The notes: generated by a model from the letters alone, not told the origin. Positions 50,986 to 61,309 are shown, numbered from the stretch's first letter. The stretch: DNA of 64,000 nucleotides from JABFXX01 sp964419605 (GCA_964419605.1 CAYQQM010000006.1:1-64000); one strand, 5' to 3'. A program made the numbers and translations.

Positions 50986-51663
50986 ATGCCTAGCCGCCCC
51001 GACCTGCGCGACATCGCAAGTAACGTTCGCGACGCATTTGCTGCGATGGACCGCGACGCGCTTCTCGATATTTTGACCTTTGTCGTGAAGGAATACGTGG
51101 TGGAAGGCCCGCCTCCGATGCTCGTGCATCAGGCGGAAACGCTCGGCGATCTTACTCCGGCCAACTTTGGGCAACTGATCTCGGCGCTACAAACGCGGTT
51201 TGACTTTCCCGAGTTGGCGATGTTTATCGTTGAGGAAGATCGGGTCGGCGTGCGGATCGGTGGTGTGGTCCACACCATTCTGGCTCAACGCGCGCCCCTT
51301 ACGGGACCGGCGGCGGATTCGGTTATTGACACTCGACCGGCAGCAGGGCGAAACGCGCCAGGTGTGCGCGTCGTTGAAACAGAACTGCAGCAGCGGCCAC
51401 GAGTCGCGCCATCGAACCCCCCCCCACCGACCCGCGGCGTTTCAGTCAGGGGCCGTCCCAACCAGCCAGACGGGGAACCACTTCGTGATCCATCTACCGC
51501 AGCCGGCCAGGTGCCCGTGCCGGGTCCAGCCACGAGCGCCGCTTCGGCAGGCGCCGCTCCGGCCGCTTCGGCAGCGACTCCTGGGACATCCGACAAGCCC
51601 GAAAAATCTGAAGGCAGCGGCGACGACGCGTCGGCACGGTTTTCGCTTTTGGAGCTCGACTGA
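50986..51663 (+). CDS. Hypothetical protein with Ala/Pro-rich tail
   Basis: This 225-residue protein is not recognised. Residues 1-105 look ordered, with a helical stretch (D-I-A-S-N-V-R-D-A-F-A-A-M-D-R-D-A-L-L-D-I-L) and strand-like F-I-V-E-E-D-R-V-G-V-R-I-G-G. Residues 110-215 are Pro/Ala/Gly-rich and probably disordered. The tail ends F-S-L-L-E-L-D. It is sandwiched between the pentapeptide and TPR genes with tiny gaps, so it belongs to the regulatory module. Confidence 0.6.
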   Translation: MPSRPDLRDIASNVRDAFAAMDRDALLDILTFVVKEYVVEGPPPMLVHQAETLGDLTPANFGQLISALQTRFDFPELAMFIVEEDRVGVRIGGVVHTILAQRAPLTGPAADSVIDTRPAAGRNAPGVRVVETELQQRPRVAPSNPPPPTRGVSVRGRPNQPDGEPLRDPSTAAGQVPVPGPATSAASAGAAPAASAATPGTSDKPEKSEGSGDDASARFSLLELD

Positions 51664-51670
51664 GACTCGC

Positions 51671-52067
51671 ATGTCGCACGTTGCGCGCCGCTACTACGAA
51701 CGAGGCCGCTTGGCTCTCGAGAACAACGACCTCGCGACCGCGCAAGAAGCGCTAAGCGCCGCGTTGGAGTTGGCTCCGCAGTTCGGCAACGCACGCGTGG
51801 CCTACGCCGTTGCGCTCGCGAAAGCGGGTGATTGCCCGCGCGCTGCAAGCGTGTTGCGCGCCGGGATCCCTCTCGCAAGTTCGCGCGTTTCAGCAGCCGC
51901 GATGTACGCAACGCTCGGCGACGTGTGCGTGATGGGCGGCGACTTTTTCGGCGCCGAAGAGGCATTCGCCAACGCGGGGCGCACGCCCGGATTCGAGGTG
52001 CGCGTCGCTGCAGGACTCGCGCGGGTTCACGCTCGATTCGGTCGGTTTGGAGACATGGCCCAGGCGC

Positions 52068-52090
<23 letters not shown>
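51671..52090 (+). CDS. Small TPR protein
   Basis: This 139-residue protein starts at ATG 51671 and has about three TPR-like units (A-R-R-Y-Y-E-R-G-R-L-A-L-E-N-N-D-L-A-T-A-Q-E-A-L, then N-A-R-V-A-Y-A-V-A-L-A-K-A-G-D). It probably mediates protein contacts. It ends the rightward module and overlaps the convergent phosphatase gene by 23 bases tail to tail. Confidence 0.8.
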
Positions 52091-52855
<765 letters not shown>

Positions 52856-52859
<4 letters not shown>

Positions 52860-53521
52860 TCGGTGACCGTTCGATTCGGCATGCGGATCGAGATCCACGG
52901 ACTACGGTAGATGCACGTCCGGTCTTGCTCGAGCAGAGCATGTTCTTCTTTGAACGGTGAGGGCCCTAGGGGCGGTAGGGTCCAGCAGGTCGACATTGCG
53001 TCTGAAACCGCCGCCACAATATCCAGCCGCTGACTTTCCGCGATATCCACGATGTCGAAGGTAGGTACGAAGTCCCGTTCTACGCGGTGCAGGTCGCGCA
53101 GCAACGCTTGCGGCGAGGTGATGCGCAGCTCGTCTCGCATTTCTTCAGGAAGTTCGTACTCGCGCGGTTCGGCGATCACGCTGAGTTGGTCGATCATCGC
53201 GTAGTGGAACATCGGCATGTCGTCGCGCACCCCGATGTCGAGGAGGACCTCGAACTTGAACAGCGATGCCGGTGCGATTTCGTATTGCTGTTCAATTTTC
53301 GCGACCAACGCTGGGTCGACCGCCGCACAGGCTCGAGCGCGGCGCTCTTGAATAGCTCGGATCTGTTCGTCGATCGGTTCCGGCGTTGCCTCCACCTGTC
53401 GAGGCGACGATGCCTGGAGCCACTTCTCGATTCTCTGCTTGGTTTCAGCATCGATATCGTCGGAGAGCTGCGCTCCGGCGAGCAGCTCTTTAATCGTCGG
53501 TTCGTCGGTGCGGTCCGTCAT
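52856..53521 (-). CDS. Hypothetical protein between kinase and phosphatase
   Basis: This 221-residue protein is not recognised. The first 75 residues are charged and helical with a Lys/Glu-rich part. A middle segment (L-F-K-F-E-V-L-L-D-I-G-V-R-D-D-M-P-M-F-H-Y) and the rest look like a mixed alpha/beta domain. It is coupled to both neighbours: its ATG at 53521 follows the kinase stop by two bases and its stop overlaps the phosphatase start. It may adapt the kinase/phosphatase pair to a target. Confidence 0.6.
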
Positions 53522-53523
53522 GA

Positions 53524-54816
53524 CTAACTGGTGAACCGAACGACCAGGTAGGCGCCAACGCCTACTGCGATGCCAATGATCAGCGACACAACCCAAAACA
53601 GGGTTGAAGCACCGCGTGTGACCGACTGGGCAGAGGGGATCGCGGCACCGCCGCGCTGCGCGACCGACACGATGCCTTCGCTGGGTTGCAGCAACACGGT
53701 TCTGCCAGCTGCTTCTGCGCTGTTCGCCGGGATGTTGGGAGGTGTGACTCGGGGCGGCGTCATGCCGGCCAGGATCGTTTGCTGCATCGCATCCGCAACG
53801 GGTCCCTTGGGGAAGGCCGACGGTTGTGCCAGCAGGGTCATCGCTTGCGGGGCGGCCGGCTGGTAGCCCCCCGGGGGCAGCCCCTGCTGCGAGCCTGGAG
53901 TTGGAGTTGCTCCGCTGGGTACTGTCGTCATCAGTGTTTTGGGCATGCCGCCGGCACCGACCGATACCCCGCCGGCATTCATCTCGGCAAATACCTGCTG
54001 ACAGTGCTGCATCATTTCGCCCGCCGACTGGTATCGGCGCGATGCTTCTTTTTCCATCGCCTTTCGTACGATCGCTTGGATCGAATAGCTGATGGTAGCG
54101 GGCATCGGCGGCACCGGGTCGTGGAGGTGCATCTGAATGACGGTCATCGGATTGTCGTCGTGAAACGGCACCGTGCCGACCAACATTTCGTAGCCGAGCA
54201 CACCCAGCGCGTAGAGATCAGAACGCGCGTCGAGCGGCAATCCTCGGCCCTGTTCCGGCGACATGTATTGCGGCGTTCCGAACACCATGCCGGCCTGGGT
54301 TCGGACGCGGTCGCTTTCCAACAGCTTGGCGACCGAAAAGTCGAGCAGTTTGACGAAGTCCGACGAGCCGGCCATATTCAGCAGGAATACGTTGTCGGGT
54401 TTGATGTCGCGGTGAATGATGCCGATCGCGTGTGCTTCGGCGAGCGAGGCACAGCATTGAATCAAGATCTTCACCACGCGCTGCGGCGATAGCGGTCCGC
54501 GCTGGAGCGCATCTCGAAGCGAAATTCCGTCGAGAAACTCCATCGTCATGAATAGACGACCGTCGCTGGTTTGGCCAAAGTCGAACATCCGGATCGTGTT
54601 CGGATGCTGCAGGCGCGAGCAGGCCTTCGCCTCGTTGTAAAAGCGCTGGACCCAGGTCTGATCGCCCTGAACTTGCTGGTTGAGCATTTTTAGCGCGATC
54701 GGGCGGTCGATCGACATTTGGCGAGCCTTGTAGACCACGCCCATGCCCCCCTCGCCGACCCGCTGCTTGATTTCGTAGCGGCCGTCGATGATCTTGCCCA
54801 CGAACGGATCGGTCAT
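53524..54816 (-). CDS. Membrane-anchored serine/threonine protein kinase
   Basis: This 430-residue Hanks-type kinase has a glycine-rich loop G-E-G-G-M-G (21-26), Lys43 (A-L-K-M-L), H-R-D-I-K-P-D-N at 135-142 and the activation segment ending G-T-P-Q-Y-M-S-P-E. The usual D-F-G reads D-F-S (159-161), an uncommon but not necessarily inactive variant. A Pro/Ala-rich linker is followed by a single membrane helix near residues 407-427 and a three-residue tail, so little is outside the cell. It likely phosphorylates partners read by the FHA proteins nearby. Confidence 0.95.
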   Translation of the reverse strand: MTDPFVGKIIDGRYEIKQRVGEGGMGVVYKARQMSIDRPIALKMLNQQVQGDQTWVQRFYNEAKACSRLQHPNTIRMFDFGQTSDGRLFMTMEFLDGISLRDALQRGPLSPQRVVKILIQCCASLAEAHAIGIIHRDIKPDNVFLLNMAGSSDFVKLLDFSVAKLLESDRVRTQAGMVFGTPQYMSPEQGRGLPLDARSDLYALGVLGYEMLVGTVPFHDDNPMTVIQMHLHDPVPPMPATISYSIQAIVRKAMEKEASRRYQSAGEMMQHCQQVFAEMNAGGVSVGAGGMPKTLMTTVPSGATPTPGSQQGLPPGGYQPAAPQAMTLLAQPSAFPKGPVADAMQQTILAGMTPPRVTPPNIPANSAEAAGRTVLLQPSEGIVSVAQRGGAAIPSAQSVTRGASTLFWVVSLIIGIAVGVGAYLVVRFTS

Positions 54817-54817
54817 C

Positions 54818-55879
54818 TCATTTTTGTTTCGGCGGTGGCGAGAGTTTCACGCGTGGATTGGCGCTGATTTGGTCGGTCGTGAGACGGACCTTACCCAGCG
54901 TTTCGCGCTTACCGACGCGAATCACCACCACGTCGCCACCCTCCACCGGATTTTCTGAGTCGCCGCGCAACACGGTTCCGCGCCAACCTTTTTCCACGAA
55001 CTGATCGCTACCTGCCGCGATGGTGATCAGCACGTCGCTGCCTTGGACCTCGTTTTTGATCACCCGAGCGATGACGGGCAATCGCTCGTCGCATCGCGGG
55101 TTGTTTGGATCGGGGTTCTTGTAATCAGGGCACGGTGGCCAGGTAGTGCACGCCAAGACTTCGCGCTTGGGCGGGTTGGGGCAGGGCATCGTCTTCCAGC
55201 ACACTGGGTTGGTGACGTCGGGGGGATCGGGGCACTTGCCAACGCACCCGGGCCACTTGGGCGGCGCGTTGGATGGCGGACACACCGACAGGCAGGCTTT
55301 GTTCTTGACGTCGAACGTGAATTCATCACACGGCAGTTCGACCTCTGGCACCGCCGCTAGCCTCGGCGGATCCGGAATTTCCACTTTGGACAGATCGAGC
55401 GCGATCGGCGCGTTGTTCTCCTTAAAATCTACTTTCAGCGTGTATTTGCCCGCGTCGCCGCGTCCGACCGCGTAAATCCGAATGAAATACTTCCCCTTGG
55501 CGTTGTCGATCGTCGCCGTGCGGACACGGGACGTGCTGCGCTTTTTTGCCTGCTTTTGCGACTGGACGATCGGCCAATTGAACGAGTCGAACACGTCGAA
55601 TGCGAGCTGGAGCCCGGGGCGGGGCGATTGCCATTGGAGTTTGATGTCCATGCTGCCGCGCGACTTGTCGGGCAATTCGACCTGCTTCCAATCGACGCGG
55701 TCGCCGCCCGGATAGGTGACAATTCCGGTGGCTCGGCCCTCGCCGTTTTCCAATTGAATCCGCTTGGCGCCTTTGATCTTGCCATCGGCGCCGGTTTTTT
55801 TGTCCTGGGGGACGTTGTGTGCACACGCTGCGCAGAGCAGGCCCAATAACAGCGCGGCCCCTGCCGATTTCCCGAACAT
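54818..55879 (-). CDS. Lipoprotein with PPC-like domain and Cys/Pro-rich insert
   Basis: This 353-residue protein has a lipobox L-C-A-A-C with Cys at residue 19. Residues about 55-155 resemble a bacterial pre-peptidase (PPC-like) beta-sandwich ending G-K-Y-F-I-R-I-Y-A-V-G-R-G-D-A-G-K-Y-T-L. A Cys/Pro-rich segment follows (about 190-265). The C-terminal domain reads V-L-I-T-I-A-A-G-S-D-Q and continues W-R-G-T-V-L-R-G. It parallels the lipoprotein at 56030, suggesting an old duplication. The kinase gene begins two bases after its stop, so it is likely co-transcribed with it. Confidence 0.75.
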   Translation of the reverse strand: MFGKSAGAALLLGLLCAACAHNVPQDKKTGADGKIKGAKRIQLENGEGRATGIVTYPGGDRVDWKQVELPDKSRGSMDIKLQWQSPRPGLQLAFDVFDSFNWPIVQSQKQAKKRSTSRVRTATIDNAKGKYFIRIYAVGRGDAGKYTLKVDFKENNAPIALDLSKVEIPDPPRLAAVPEVELPCDEFTFDVKNKACLSVCPPSNAPPKWPGCVGKCPDPPDVTNPVCWKTMPCPNPPKREVLACTTWPPCPDYKNPDPNNPRCDERLPVIARVIKNEVQGSDVLITIAAGSDQFVEKGWRGTVLRGDSENPVEGGDVVVIRVGKRETLGKVRLTTDQISANPRVKLSPPPKQK

Positions 55880-56029
55880 AACTGTGACGTTACGACGCCG
55901 GTCGCGCAGTTACAATAGAGAAGAGTGGTCCACTACGGCTTCCCGATCAGTCGCCGCACGTCTTTGAGCAAACCTGCACCAACGCCTCGTCGCTGCGAGT
56001 GAACGTCAACCGCCCATCTACCGCTCGCC

Positions 56030-56887
56030 CTAGGGCGACAGCATGACCTTGCCCGCGCTCTTGAGCATGTCGGGGGTGACCCCAGGAAGCGTTGCCGTGC
56101 ACGCGCGTTCACTGCAGGCAGCGAGGACGAATCCGCCGTTCGCAATCCCCTCGATTTTTCCACGCATTCCGGCGGCTGCGCCGGTAGCCGTCCCGCGGCC
56201 CACGGTGATTTTTGTGCCTCCGGCGCCGACCGAAACGCCGATGATGCGTGCAGAAATGGCGGCCGGTGGCGGCGGGGGAGGTGGCGTTTTTTTCTGCTTT
56301 TTCACCGGCGTGGGGGGCGGTTTGTAACTGGACGGCGTGTCGTCGGTCAGGGGCACGAGGGGCAGCTGGCCAATGCTCGCGACTTGGGCGGGGAAATCGC
56401 TCTTGCCTTCGGACAGCGCGCCGGATTGGAAGGCCAGGCGCATGATGTAGTCTGCAGCATCCTGCCGGCCTTGCAGGTACAGGTGGACCCAGTAGCGGCC
56501 CGGCGTAAGGTCCTTGAGGGTTGCGGCCTTGTTGAGATCTTGCTGCGAGTCGCCCTCGTCGAGATCCTTGCGCATGACCGAGCGGTACCCCGCATCGAGT
56601 ACTTCTAGTCCGAGGTCGAATGCGTCGCTGATCACGTCGCCGGTCGGCGTGACCTCGAGTTTGATCGCCAATTCGCCGCTCGACGGCAGGTCGACCGCGA
56701 ACCAGGCCGCACGGCGAAGTTCGCGATATGACAGGTCTCCTTCCGTTTTGGCCTCCAGCTTTTCATCGAATTTGAGCGTAGTGAACTTCTTCCACGGCTT
56801 GGCCTTTGTGGACCGATACCCGTTGTGCTGCGGGATCGGAGTCCCGGAGCACGCAGCTAATACGAGAACGAGCAGCAACCGACTCAT
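56030..56887 (-). CDS. Lipoprotein paralogous to the one downstream
   Basis: This 285-residue protein starts at ATG 56887 with the lipobox L-A-A-C at Cys13. A PPC-like sandwich spans about residues 40-155, ending G-R-Y-W-V-H-L-Y-L-Q-G-R-Q-D-A-A-D-Y. A Lys/Pro stretch follows (K-K-Q-K-K-T-P-P-P-P), then a C-terminal domain with G-G-T-K-I-T-V-G-R-G-T-A. The order of parts matches the neighbour at 54818. The frame extends upstream to 57241 without protein-like character. Function is unknown; surface anchoring is expected. Confidence 0.75.
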   Translation of the reverse strand: MSRLLLVLVLAACSGTPIPQHNGYRSTKAKPWKKFTTLKFDEKLEAKTEGDLSYRELRRAAWFAVDLPSSGELAIKLEVTPTGDVISDAFDLGLEVLDAGYRSVMRKDLDEGDSQQDLNKAATLKDLTPGRYWVHLYLQGRQDAADYIMRLAFQSGALSEGKSDFPAQVASIGQLPLVPLTDDTPSSYKPPPTPVKKQKKTPPPPPPPAAISARIIGVSVGAGGTKITVGRGTATGAAAGMRGKIEGIANGGFVLAACSERACTATLPGVTPDMLKSAGKVMLSP

Positions 56888-57027
56888 TGACTGGCGAAAC
56901 GATAACACGGGCGAATGTGGATTCTGAGTGTGCTCCTGCCTATCGTTCCGATGGTGTAGGGAGGCACATCTCTTTCGCTTTTTTGAGGGGACAATCTCGC
57001 ATGCGAGGCGTACAAGTGTCATGAGCG

Positions 57028-57747
57028 ATGTCTGACCAGGCGCCTCCGCAACGGAAACTTCCCGGGTTGAGTTCGCTGGTGTCCTACAAGATGCCTGACG
57101 CAGTGCAGCAGGATTTTTCGGATCCGCCACCGCTGCCGGACATGTCCGCGCCGATCTACTCCTACGAGTCGTTTGATTGTGATGCTGCTTATCGCGAACT
57201 GGGGAACCACGATCTTCGCGACCTGGAGAGTGCTCACGCAATCGTCGAGAACTGCGCTTCTCCGGGCGGGGGCGGGATAGCAGCTATCGTGCGAAAGCAA
57301 GTCCCTCGCACTTTTCGGTTACTGAAAGGAGGAGGACGTGGGTCTGGGGAGCGAGCGTCCCCTCCCGCGGAGCGACCGCGGTTGGTCCAGAGCGGCCCGC
57401 TGTCACATGATGGAATGGATCATATTTCCGCGTTTGTGAACAACCATCGCCAGTCCATGGATCGGAACTTGTTAAAGGCGATCGACAAGCCAAAGCGGTC
57501 GAGGATTGTTCAGCGGATCGACGAATGGTTCATGGTCGGTCGAATGAAAAAAGGGAAACTAACCGTAACGGTGTATTCGAAGGACGGTTCTAGGGAAGTG
57601 GCACATAGCGAGATCGATCTGAAACACGTAAAGAACCGACTGGTGATTGACCCCTGGGAAAAGTACAACCCGGAGCTGGATGATTTGGTTCGGCACTATG
57701 CGAACTACTGGAAGAAGCTCACCGAGAACGGATTGATGGGCGACTGA
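57028..57747 (+). CDS. Hypothetical protein
   Basis: This 239-residue protein is not recognised. It has a Pro-rich N-terminus (about 1-45), a disordered middle, and a better ordered C-terminal half (about 130-235) with a helix V-Q-R-I-D-E-W-F-M-V-G and strands K-L-T-V-T-V-Y-S-K-D-G. It ends three bases before the stop of the convergent queG gene. The start ATG at 57028 is best; an ATG at 57021 is out of frame and stops at once. Confidence 0.6.
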   Translation: MSDQAPPQRKLPGLSSLVSYKMPDAVQQDFSDPPPLPDMSAPIYSYESFDCDAAYRELGNHDLRDLESAHAIVENCASPGGGGIAAIVRKQVPRTFRLLKGGGRGSGERASPPAERPRLVQSGPLSHDGMDHISAFVNNHRQSMDRNLLKAIDKPKRSRIVQRIDEWFMVGRMKKGKLTVTVYSKDGSREVAHSEIDLKHVKNRLVIDPWEKYNPELDDLVRHYANYWKKLTENGLMGD

Positions 57748-57750
57748 GTT

Positions 57751-58884
57751 CTAGCGAACCGGCGTCATGGCATCGCCGTGCGCTGCTTGTCGGGCGATAG
57801 CGAGCTCGGCATCGACCTCGGGGTCGTCGTCGTGGAGATTCGCGAGGGCGTCGACCGCGCGTAGCTGACCAAGGGCCCAGGCGGCGTGGAGTCGGACGAG
57901 GGGTTTGGGGTGCGAGAGCAGATGCGCAACGGCGGGGATGGCGGCGGGAGCGCCGGAGTTGCCGAGGGCAACGGCAACGTTGCGCAGTAGTTGCGTGCGG
58001 CCGGCGCGGCGCATGGCACTGCGTTTGACGAAGCGGCGCAGTTGGTTGCTGCTGGCGTGGGCGAGCGCGATGAGGTCGGGCAATGCGTGTTCGGCGCTGC
58101 GAGGGTGAAGCATGGGATCTGCTGGCTCCCCGGCACCTGCATTAAATGGGCACACCTCTTGGCACACGTCGCATCCGAACACCCAGGTTCCCACGGCGCG
58201 GCGCAGTTCGCGCGGGATCGCGCCCATGTGTTCGATCGTGAGGTACGAGATGCAGCGCCGGGCGTCGAGAACGTAGGCGTCGGTGAACGCTTGGGTGGGG
58301 CAGGCGTCGAGGCACGATCGACAGCTGCCGCAGCGCGGCTTCGGCAGTTCAGCGGGCGCGGTAGCGGGAATCTCGGCGTCGACAAGTAGCTCGCCGAGCA
58401 ACACGTACGATCCGAGGCCGGGCGCTATCAGCATCGTATTCTTCGCAATGAACCCAAGTCCGCCGCGTTCGGCCCATTCGCGTTCCAGCACCGGCGCTGT
58501 GTCCACGCACGGTCGCGCCACCACGGCGTGGCCGAGCTCGGCGGCAATCCGCTCGGCGAGCGCGACGAGCCGGTCGCGCATGACCAGGTGATAGTCCTCG
58601 CTGCGCGCGTAGCGAGCGATGCGGCCGCGCACCAACGCGGCGGGGGGCACCGGGTCGGTGCGTTCATACGCGAGCGCAACCACGATCAACGATCGAGCTT
58701 CCGCCAGAACGCCTCGGACGTCGAGACGGGGAGCGACGTGCTCGGGCTTGGCCAGATACGTCATGGTTCCCGACATCCCGGCGGCGAGCCATGCGGTGTA
58801 CAGCTCGTGGCGGCGCGCTGGTTCGACCGGCACGACTGCGGCCCGATGGAATCCGAGTTGCTTGGCGATCTCAACGACCGACAT
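57751..58884 (-). CDS. queG: Epoxyqueuosine reductase
   Basis: This 377-residue enzyme completes queuosine synthesis in tRNA by reducing epoxyqueuosine, using cobalamin and two [4Fe-4S] clusters. Visible are the N-terminal cobalamin-binding region (G-L-G-F-I-A-K-N-T-M-L-I), the cluster motifs C-G-S-C-R-S-C-L-D-A-C-P and C-D-V-C-Q-E-V-C-P, and a C-terminal HEAT-like stretch of about 90 residues. Length fits the family. It lies 18 bases after the KamA-type gene on the same strand. Confidence 0.95.
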   Translation of the reverse strand: MSVVEIAKQLGFHRAAVVPVEPARRHELYTAWLAAGMSGTMTYLAKPEHVAPRLDVRGVLAEARSLIVVALAYERTDPVPPAALVRGRIARYARSEDYHLVMRDRLVALAERIAAELGHAVVARPCVDTAPVLEREWAERGGLGFIAKNTMLIAPGLGSYVLLGELLVDAEIPATAPAELPKPRCGSCRSCLDACPTQAFTDAYVLDARRCISYLTIEHMGAIPRELRRAVGTWVFGCDVCQEVCPFNAGAGEPADPMLHPRSAEHALPDLIALAHASSNQLRRFVKRSAMRRAGRTQLLRNVAVALGNSGAPAAIPAVAHLLSHPKPLVRLHAAWALGQLRAVDALANLHDDDPEVDAELAIARQAAHGDAMTPVR

Positions 58885-58902
58885 CGGCGCGTCTTTGTGC
58901 GG

Positions 58903-60174
58903 TCAGTCGCACACAGCGCCGGGGCGGTCGTCGTCGGCGGGCTGATTCGCGAAGTAGAGGTCGTCGTACGGCACCCGGCAATCGCGTGCTTGTGGCTGCG
59001 GGTATTCGATGCGGTCGCCGCGATACGTGCGAACGACGACCCGGTCATCGCTGATTTCGTCGATATAGTTGGGGACGATCGGCACTTTGCCTCCGCCGCC
59101 GGGGGCGTCGATGACGAGCATCGGCACGGCCATGCCGTTCATCCAGCCGCGCAGGTCGCGGTACAGCTGCTGCGCTGTTTCCACTGGAGTTCGGAGGTGA
59201 TCGGTGCCAACTACCGTGTCGCCCTGGAACAGATAGTACGGCCGTACGCGCGACCGCAGCAGCCCGCGCATCAGCGCGCGCAGCGAGCGCGTCGACGAGT
59301 TCACGCCGCGCAGCAGTACGGTCTGGTTTCCCACCGGCACCCCCGCATCGACGAGGCGTTCGCACGCGCCGCGCGCTTCCGGAGTGAGCTCTTTTGCGTG
59401 GTTGAAGTGGGTGTTGACGAATAGCGGATGATGCGCACGCAACACCTTGCATAGATCGGCGTCGATGCGCATCGGGCAAACCACGGGCAGCCGCGTTCCG
59501 ATGCGGATCGTCTCGATGTGTGCGATCGCCCGCAGTCGGCCGAGTAAGTAGTTAAGTCTTTGATTTGACAACAAAAACGGGTCGCCGCCCGAGAGCAATA
59601 CGTCGCGGATCCGCTTCGTTTTGGCGATGTAATCGAGGCCAGCTTCTAGGTCCGCGGTCGTGGGTGGGTCGTCGCCGCCTACCAAACGGCGGCGGTTGCA
59701 GTGGCGGCAGTACACTCCGCACCGATCGACGACCAAAAACAGGACGCGATCTGGGTACTTATGAATGACTGAAGGCGCCGGGTTGTGGTGGTCTTCTCCG
59801 AGCGGATCGCGCAGCTCTTCGGCGCGAACGTTGGCTTCGTGCAGGCGCGGAATCGTTTGCATGCGAATCGGACAGCTCGCGTGCATCGGGTCCATTAGGC
59901 TGGCGTAGTAGGGCGTAAGCCCCACGCGAAACAGCTGCGCAGACGCTGCAAGGCCTTTGCGCTCGTCCGCCGAAAGCGCAACGACGCTTTCTAGCTCGCG
60001 GGCAGTCGTCAGCATGTGGCCGAGCTGCCAGCGCCAGTCGTTCCACTGGGCATCCGATACGTCGGATCGGCGGACGAACTCGCGCAGCCCCTGGCGAGGA
60101 CCCACGTTTACCGCGTTTGCGACCGGCAGGCGAAGCACGCCGCTATGTAGCACGATGCCGTCCGCTCCGTGCAA
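58903..60174 (-). CDS. KamA-family radical SAM aminomutase
   Basis: This 423-residue enzyme has the radical SAM cysteine motif C-G-V-Y-C-R-H-C followed by N-R-R-R, and the pyridoxal-phosphate lysine motif P-G-G-G-G-K-V-P. The G-G-D-P-F and H-F-N-H-A-K-E segments are typical of lysine 2,3-aminomutase-like proteins. It likely moves an amino group on lysine or a related amino acid. The frame opens with TTG 60174, and an internal GTG could be the true start. The downstream gene is queG. Confidence 0.88.
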   Translation of the reverse strand: MHGADGIVLHSGVLRLPVANAVNVGPRQGLREFVRRSDVSDAQWNDWRWQLGHMLTTARELESVVALSADERKGLAASAQLFRVGLTPYYASLMDPMHASCPIRMQTIPRLHEANVRAEELRDPLGEDHHNPAPSVIHKYPDRVLFLVVDRCGVYCRHCNRRRLVGGDDPPTTADLEAGLDYIAKTKRIRDVLLSGGDPFLLSNQRLNYLLGRLRAIAHIETIRIGTRLPVVCPMRIDADLCKVLRAHHPLFVNTHFNHAKELTPEARGACERLVDAGVPVGNQTVLLRGVNSSTRSLRALMRGLLRSRVRPYYLFQGDTVVGTDHLRTPVETAQQLYRDLRGWMNGMAVPMLVIDAPGGGGKVPIVPNYIDEISDDRVVVRTYRGDRIEYPQPQARDCRVPYDDLYFANQPADDDRPGAVCD

Positions 60175-60241
60175 CAGCTAGTGATCCGGGGCAAGCGAAA
60201 GTCCGATGCGCTTTCGGGGCATGGGGCGCGTCGAGCGGTGC

Positions 60242-60247
60242 TAGATT
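60242..60247 (+). promoter_or_regulatory. Candidate -10 element (TAGATT) of a leaderless promoter
   Basis: TAGATT lies six bases before the GTG at 60254, as in two other genes of the window. No -35 is evident. Confidence 0.35.
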
Positions 60248-60253
60248 GCCGGC

Positions 60254-61309
60254 GTGGGAGCACACGCTGCGCCTGGCCCGACCGCCCAACCAGCATGTAG
60301 CCACGTCGACGATGCGATTGCGAGTCATGGCGACGAGGTGGTTGCGTCTGGATGGGCACGAGTGGCAGCTTTTTTCTATCGGAGTTTTTTCGGCGATAGT
60401 CCATGCGACGCTGCCTACGGGTCGCCCAAAGAGGTCGGTTTCACCGTTGAAGCTGCTTGGTGGGAGAGGATTTTTCCGGAACTGGCGGAACAGTTTGTGC
60501 GGTCTCGGATCCAGTGGGGAGGCGGGAATTTTTCGGGGGGACTGAGTAAAGCATTTGCGAACCATCGCCTTCCACCAAAACCTACCGCCGCACCCCCGGG
60601 TAACGGACAGGGGACTCCATCGACAACCTCGACGCCAGGAGCCACTGCGGCCCCAGCTCCGCTTCCGCCGGCGACAGAAACGCCGATAACACCGGCGAGA
60701 GCGAGGCGGATCGACCGCTACGACCAGGCCGTCCGAGCGTTCTTCGACGCCAAGACTCCGCCTGGCTTCGAATCGCACGCTAAAGCGTTTCACATCACCA
60801 GTGACAAGCTAAGAGCAGAGATTGCCGCATATGCTGCGCGCCATGGTGTCGAGGTGCCCAGGCCCCAGCGCGGCGGATATCGTGGGCCGCGAATTTCAGC
60901 CGACAGAATTGCCGCAATCGAAGCGATGTCCGCTGAGCATGCAAAGGAACACGGCATAGGCATCATAGAAGCTCGTGCAGTGATTGCACCCAAACACGGA
61001 ATGCAGGGGCCCACGCTCTCAAAGTATGTCTCGCAAATGCGGCGGGGGACGCTGGGCCAAACGCCTTCACCACGTCCAAAGGCGTCAACGAGCACTGCGG
61101 CCAAGCCGCCTCCGTCCAAAATGCAGCAACCCGCTGAAACGCCAGCTGGAACTCCCGTGGTAATGACAGAGGAGGAAAGGGCCGCTGAAGCAAAGGCCCG
61201 ACAGCGGGTCGATTACTTGTTGGGGAGAAACCAACCGGCGAGCGACCGGCCCGCGCAAACGCCAAACGATGCACTCTGGGCCGACTTTTTGTGGCGCTAT
61301 AAGCTCTGA
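60254..61309 (+). CDS. Hypothetical protein with helix-turn-helix-like region
   Basis: This 351-residue protein is not recognised. Residues 1-100 are mixed, with an aromatic stretch R-V-A-A-F-F-Y-R-S-F-F-G and later E-A-A-W-W-E-R-I-F-P. A Pro/Thr linker follows. Residues about 150-270 read as two helix-rich units (Y-D-Q-A-V-R-A-F-F-D-A, then A-A-I-E-A-M-S-A-E-H-A-K and G-P-T-L-S-K-Y-V-S-Q-M-R) that resemble DNA-binding helix-turn-helix segments. A Pro/Ala tail ends L-W-A-D-F-L-W-R-Y-K-L. It stands alone. Confidence 0.6.
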   Translation: MGAHAAPGPTAQPACSHVDDAIASHGDEVVASGWARVAAFFYRSFFGDSPCDAAYGSPKEVGFTVEAAWWERIFPELAEQFVRSRIQWGGGNFSGGLSKAFANHRLPPKPTAAPPGNGQGTPSTTSTPGATAAPAPLPPATETPITPARARRIDRYDQAVRAFFDAKTPPGFESHAKAFHITSDKLRAEIAAYAARHGVEVPRPQRGGYRGPRISADRIAAIEAMSAEHAKEHGIGIIEARAVIAPKHGMQGPTLSKYVSQMRRGTLGQTPSPRPKASTSTAAKPPPSKMQQPAETPAGTPVVMTEEERAAEAKARQRVDYLLGRNQPASDRPAQTPNDALWADFLWRYKL

